From Ascidia mentula (Eukaryota; Chordata; Ascidiacea; Phlebobranchia; Ascidiidae): 64,000 nucleotides of DNA. The stretch lies in NCBI GenBank assembly GCA_947561715.1, contig OX387201.1:1940001-2004000 (forward strand). The letters are read 5' to 3'. Position 1 is the stretch's first letter, and every line of letters begins with the position of its first letter. Shown here in pieces: positions 63,001-64,000 of this stretch. The notes beneath the pieces are model-generated. The model did not search any database. It was not told the DNA's origin and saw nothing but the letters and a program-made list of their open reading frames with translations. A program made the translations under genes and the position numbers.

Positions 63001-63516
63001 AAACACATTAAGGACGCTTACGGTGACGAATACTTCAGCGAATACATCCACTCTGTCTCCGGAACTCTCAAACGCGAAGATTCCTCCTCAAGTCCTCTCA
63101 TCACTCCCGGGAGCCAATCCTCCACTCTGACATCAGGATACTCTTCCATGAAGTCCGATTCCTCCATGAAGCAGCGATCCTTATCTCAGGAGAAGAAGCT
63201 CGGCCTCGAGAAGTCCTCGCCTCCCTCCCTTAAAGACCCCAAGAGGAAGTCCATGAACTCCCTGCCGTCTTCAGCAACATCCACTCTGAAATCCCAAGGA
63301 TCGCCGAACCTGAGCAACACAAACCGAGTCCTCCACGCTCTCATGGAGGCCGTGACGTCACATTCTCCCAAAGTCCGTTATTTCGTCGGATCTTTCCAGG
63401 ACCGCGTCGTCAAATCTTTCTCGTCCTTCCTCCCGACCGTTGTCATGGATACGTACCTCACGTCGGGCGAGGTTTCCAAGGTCGTACCCAAGGCCATCAA
63501 GGAGAAAACCGAATAA
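57073..63516 (+). CDS. short-chain dehydrogenase/reductase, SDR9C (retinol/BDH-like)
   Basis: Five exons: 57073-57109, 57713-57931, 60339-60521, 61629-61763, 62945-63516; 381 residues. All junctions are phase 1. The catalytic set is visible: Ser144 (NLSSMAG) and Tyr157-x-x-x-Lys161 (AYSSSKFAIEAFSDSLR), spaced 13 residues as in the family. The SDR9C character shows in TGCD, DVTK, GLWAVVN, VNFLGTVRVTKSLL and the C-terminal region (HALMEAVTSHSPKVRY, LPTVVMDTYL). Two cofactor motifs deviate: the Gly motif is TGCDVPNSYGYELA where TGCDSGFGxLLA is usual, and NNAG is NCAE (92-95). A Ser-rich segment (about residues 230-300, SSSSPLITPGSQSSTLTSGY) is inserted before the C-terminal part and makes the protein longer than the usual 315-345. 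Relatives use NAD(P) to oxidise retinol, steroids or 3-hydroxybutyrate on ER or mitochondrial membranes. The substrate here is unknown. Confidence 0.88.
60116..60135 (+). repeat. short TTGG microsatellite
   Basis: Four to five TTGG units in intron 2 of the dehydrogenase gene. Confidence 0.8.
60769..60798 (+). other. CTGATGA-hairpin-GAAACG motif in dehydrogenase intron 3
   Basis: CTGATGATG, then a GAGCAC/GTGCAC hairpin with one A-A mismatch and loop AGCA, then GAAACG. This is the same arrangement as in the 49003-49088 element but with different stem bases, so the structure and not the stem sequence is kept. Borders of the surrounding repeat cannot be seen. Confidence 0.5.
61070..61285 (-). 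other. antisense open frame of good coding composition inside an intron
   Basis: About 70 codons on the minus strand in intron 3 of the dehydrogenase gene are open and richer in GC than the intron around them, with a hydrophobic stretch (PVALAVGFGLTAVIICSG) and a stop after PGKLAAA. I recognise no family, and no clear acceptor was found. It could be an exon of a nested gene, a processed gene fragment or chance. Confidence 0.25.
61315..61370. mobile_element. end fragment of a hAT-type MITE
   Basis: CAGTGGTCCTCAACCT is a typical hAT terminal inverted repeat, and CTCGCGGCCCGC follows as in many such elements. No matching right end is found in the next few hundred bases, so only one end remains. 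It lies in intron 3 of the dehydrogenase gene. Confidence 0.55.
62500..62560 (+). other. possible tRNA-like SINE head
   Basis: GGCGAATTGGTTAACC resembles an A box and GGTTTGAACGCC a B box, with about 38 bases between their starts as in tRNAs. The stems do not pair well. It lies in the last intron of the dehydrogenase gene. Confidence 0.25.
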
Positions 63517-64000
63517 ATAGTTTATCTGCAGTCTTTGCGAGTCTCACTTGTTACAGTTTTATCAGAACGCAGATTGTTTGTTGAGCGCTGGCTTTTCCTG
63601 ACCCGGTCCTGGTTGTTACAATTTTATCCAATCACCCTGTGTTGTTTTAATTGTTCCGAGGTTACAATGTTGACTGGCTTCTTGAATCTACCTAAAGTGA
63701 CTTTTCCCAATGCCGCAACATGTCGACCACCCGCATATAACCATACACCATAACGAAGCGTTCTTGTCGGTCTTCTGCAATGAAATGGCCATTGCTTGGT
63801 GTGCGTGATGACGTTTTTCTCATTTCCTTTCGCTTCTGTTTCAATGCTTGTCATATGATGACGTTTCTGTCTTTTTGTGTCAATATGCTCCATGACAAAT
63901 TGTAGAGAGCACATATGACATGCAATGTAATGGCGTTTTGTTGAATATTGTGTTACTGGTCGGGTCTCTTGATTCCAATGCATTATCGTTTGATGAGGTC
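63517..64000 (+). other. 3' untranslated region and flank of the dehydrogenase gene
   Basis: Directly after the stop codon, which overlaps an AATAAA at 63512-63517 too close to act on this message. No further clear AATAAA occurs before the window ends, so the true 3' end may lie beyond it. No other gene is seen. Confidence 0.4.

Noticed and set aside
1-64000. CRISPR arrays, bacterial operons or prophage parts
   Set aside because: No regular direct repeats with spacers and no prokaryotic gene packing; the window is clearly intron-rich animal DNA.

Overview
The window looks like nuclear DNA of a tunicate, most likely a Ciona-like ascidian. It is AT-rich, its genes are split by short GT-AG introns, and its proteins are mosaics of animal extracellular modules (CCP/sushi, EGF, WxxW, trefoil-like, TSP1). 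The species is an inference; the animal origin follows directly from gene structure and domains.

Layout. (1) 219-5460, minus strand: the 5' part of a secreted CCP/EGF mosaic gene with nine exons visible, running off the left edge. (2) 5461-18484: about 13 kb without a gene I can support; it holds a short tandem duplication and other unassigned sequence. (3) 18485-50085: a head-to-tail array of four related genes (A 20841-25193, B 28793-33037, C 35965-40115, D 42911-48138). Each complete copy (A, B, D) has nine exons and encodes a secreted protein of roughly 850-890 residues: signal peptide, WxxW domain, trefoil-like Cys modules, a Pro/Gly-rich collagen-like linker, three TSP1 repeats and a Cys-rich tail. 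Copy C lacks exons 2-4 and is frameshifted in exon 9. Flanking sequence shows that A pairs with B and C pairs with D. Fragments of further units lie right of D. (4) 50585-50812: a hAT-type MITE. (5) 51414-53000, minus strand: a four-exon gene for a type II membrane protein whose tail and membrane segment resemble the transferrin receptor N-terminus. (6) 57073-63516, plus strand: a five-exon short-chain dehydrogenase of the retinol/3-hydroxybutyrate dehydrogenase (SDR9C) kind, with altered cofactor motifs and a Ser-rich insert.

The CCP/EGF protein and the array proteins all appear to be secreted and Cys-rich, as expected for mucosal, matrix or immune surface proteins. Nothing in the sequence shows that they act together. 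The array is the most unusual part. Its exons 5-9 are nearly identical between copies, whereas exons 2-4 of D differ clearly from A and B. This suggests ongoing conversion or unequal exchange, and two junctions left by such events can be read directly. The same region carries a tRNA-bearing palindromic element with 13-bp target duplications and a short repeat family with a hammerhead-like CTGATGA-hairpin-GAAAC core.
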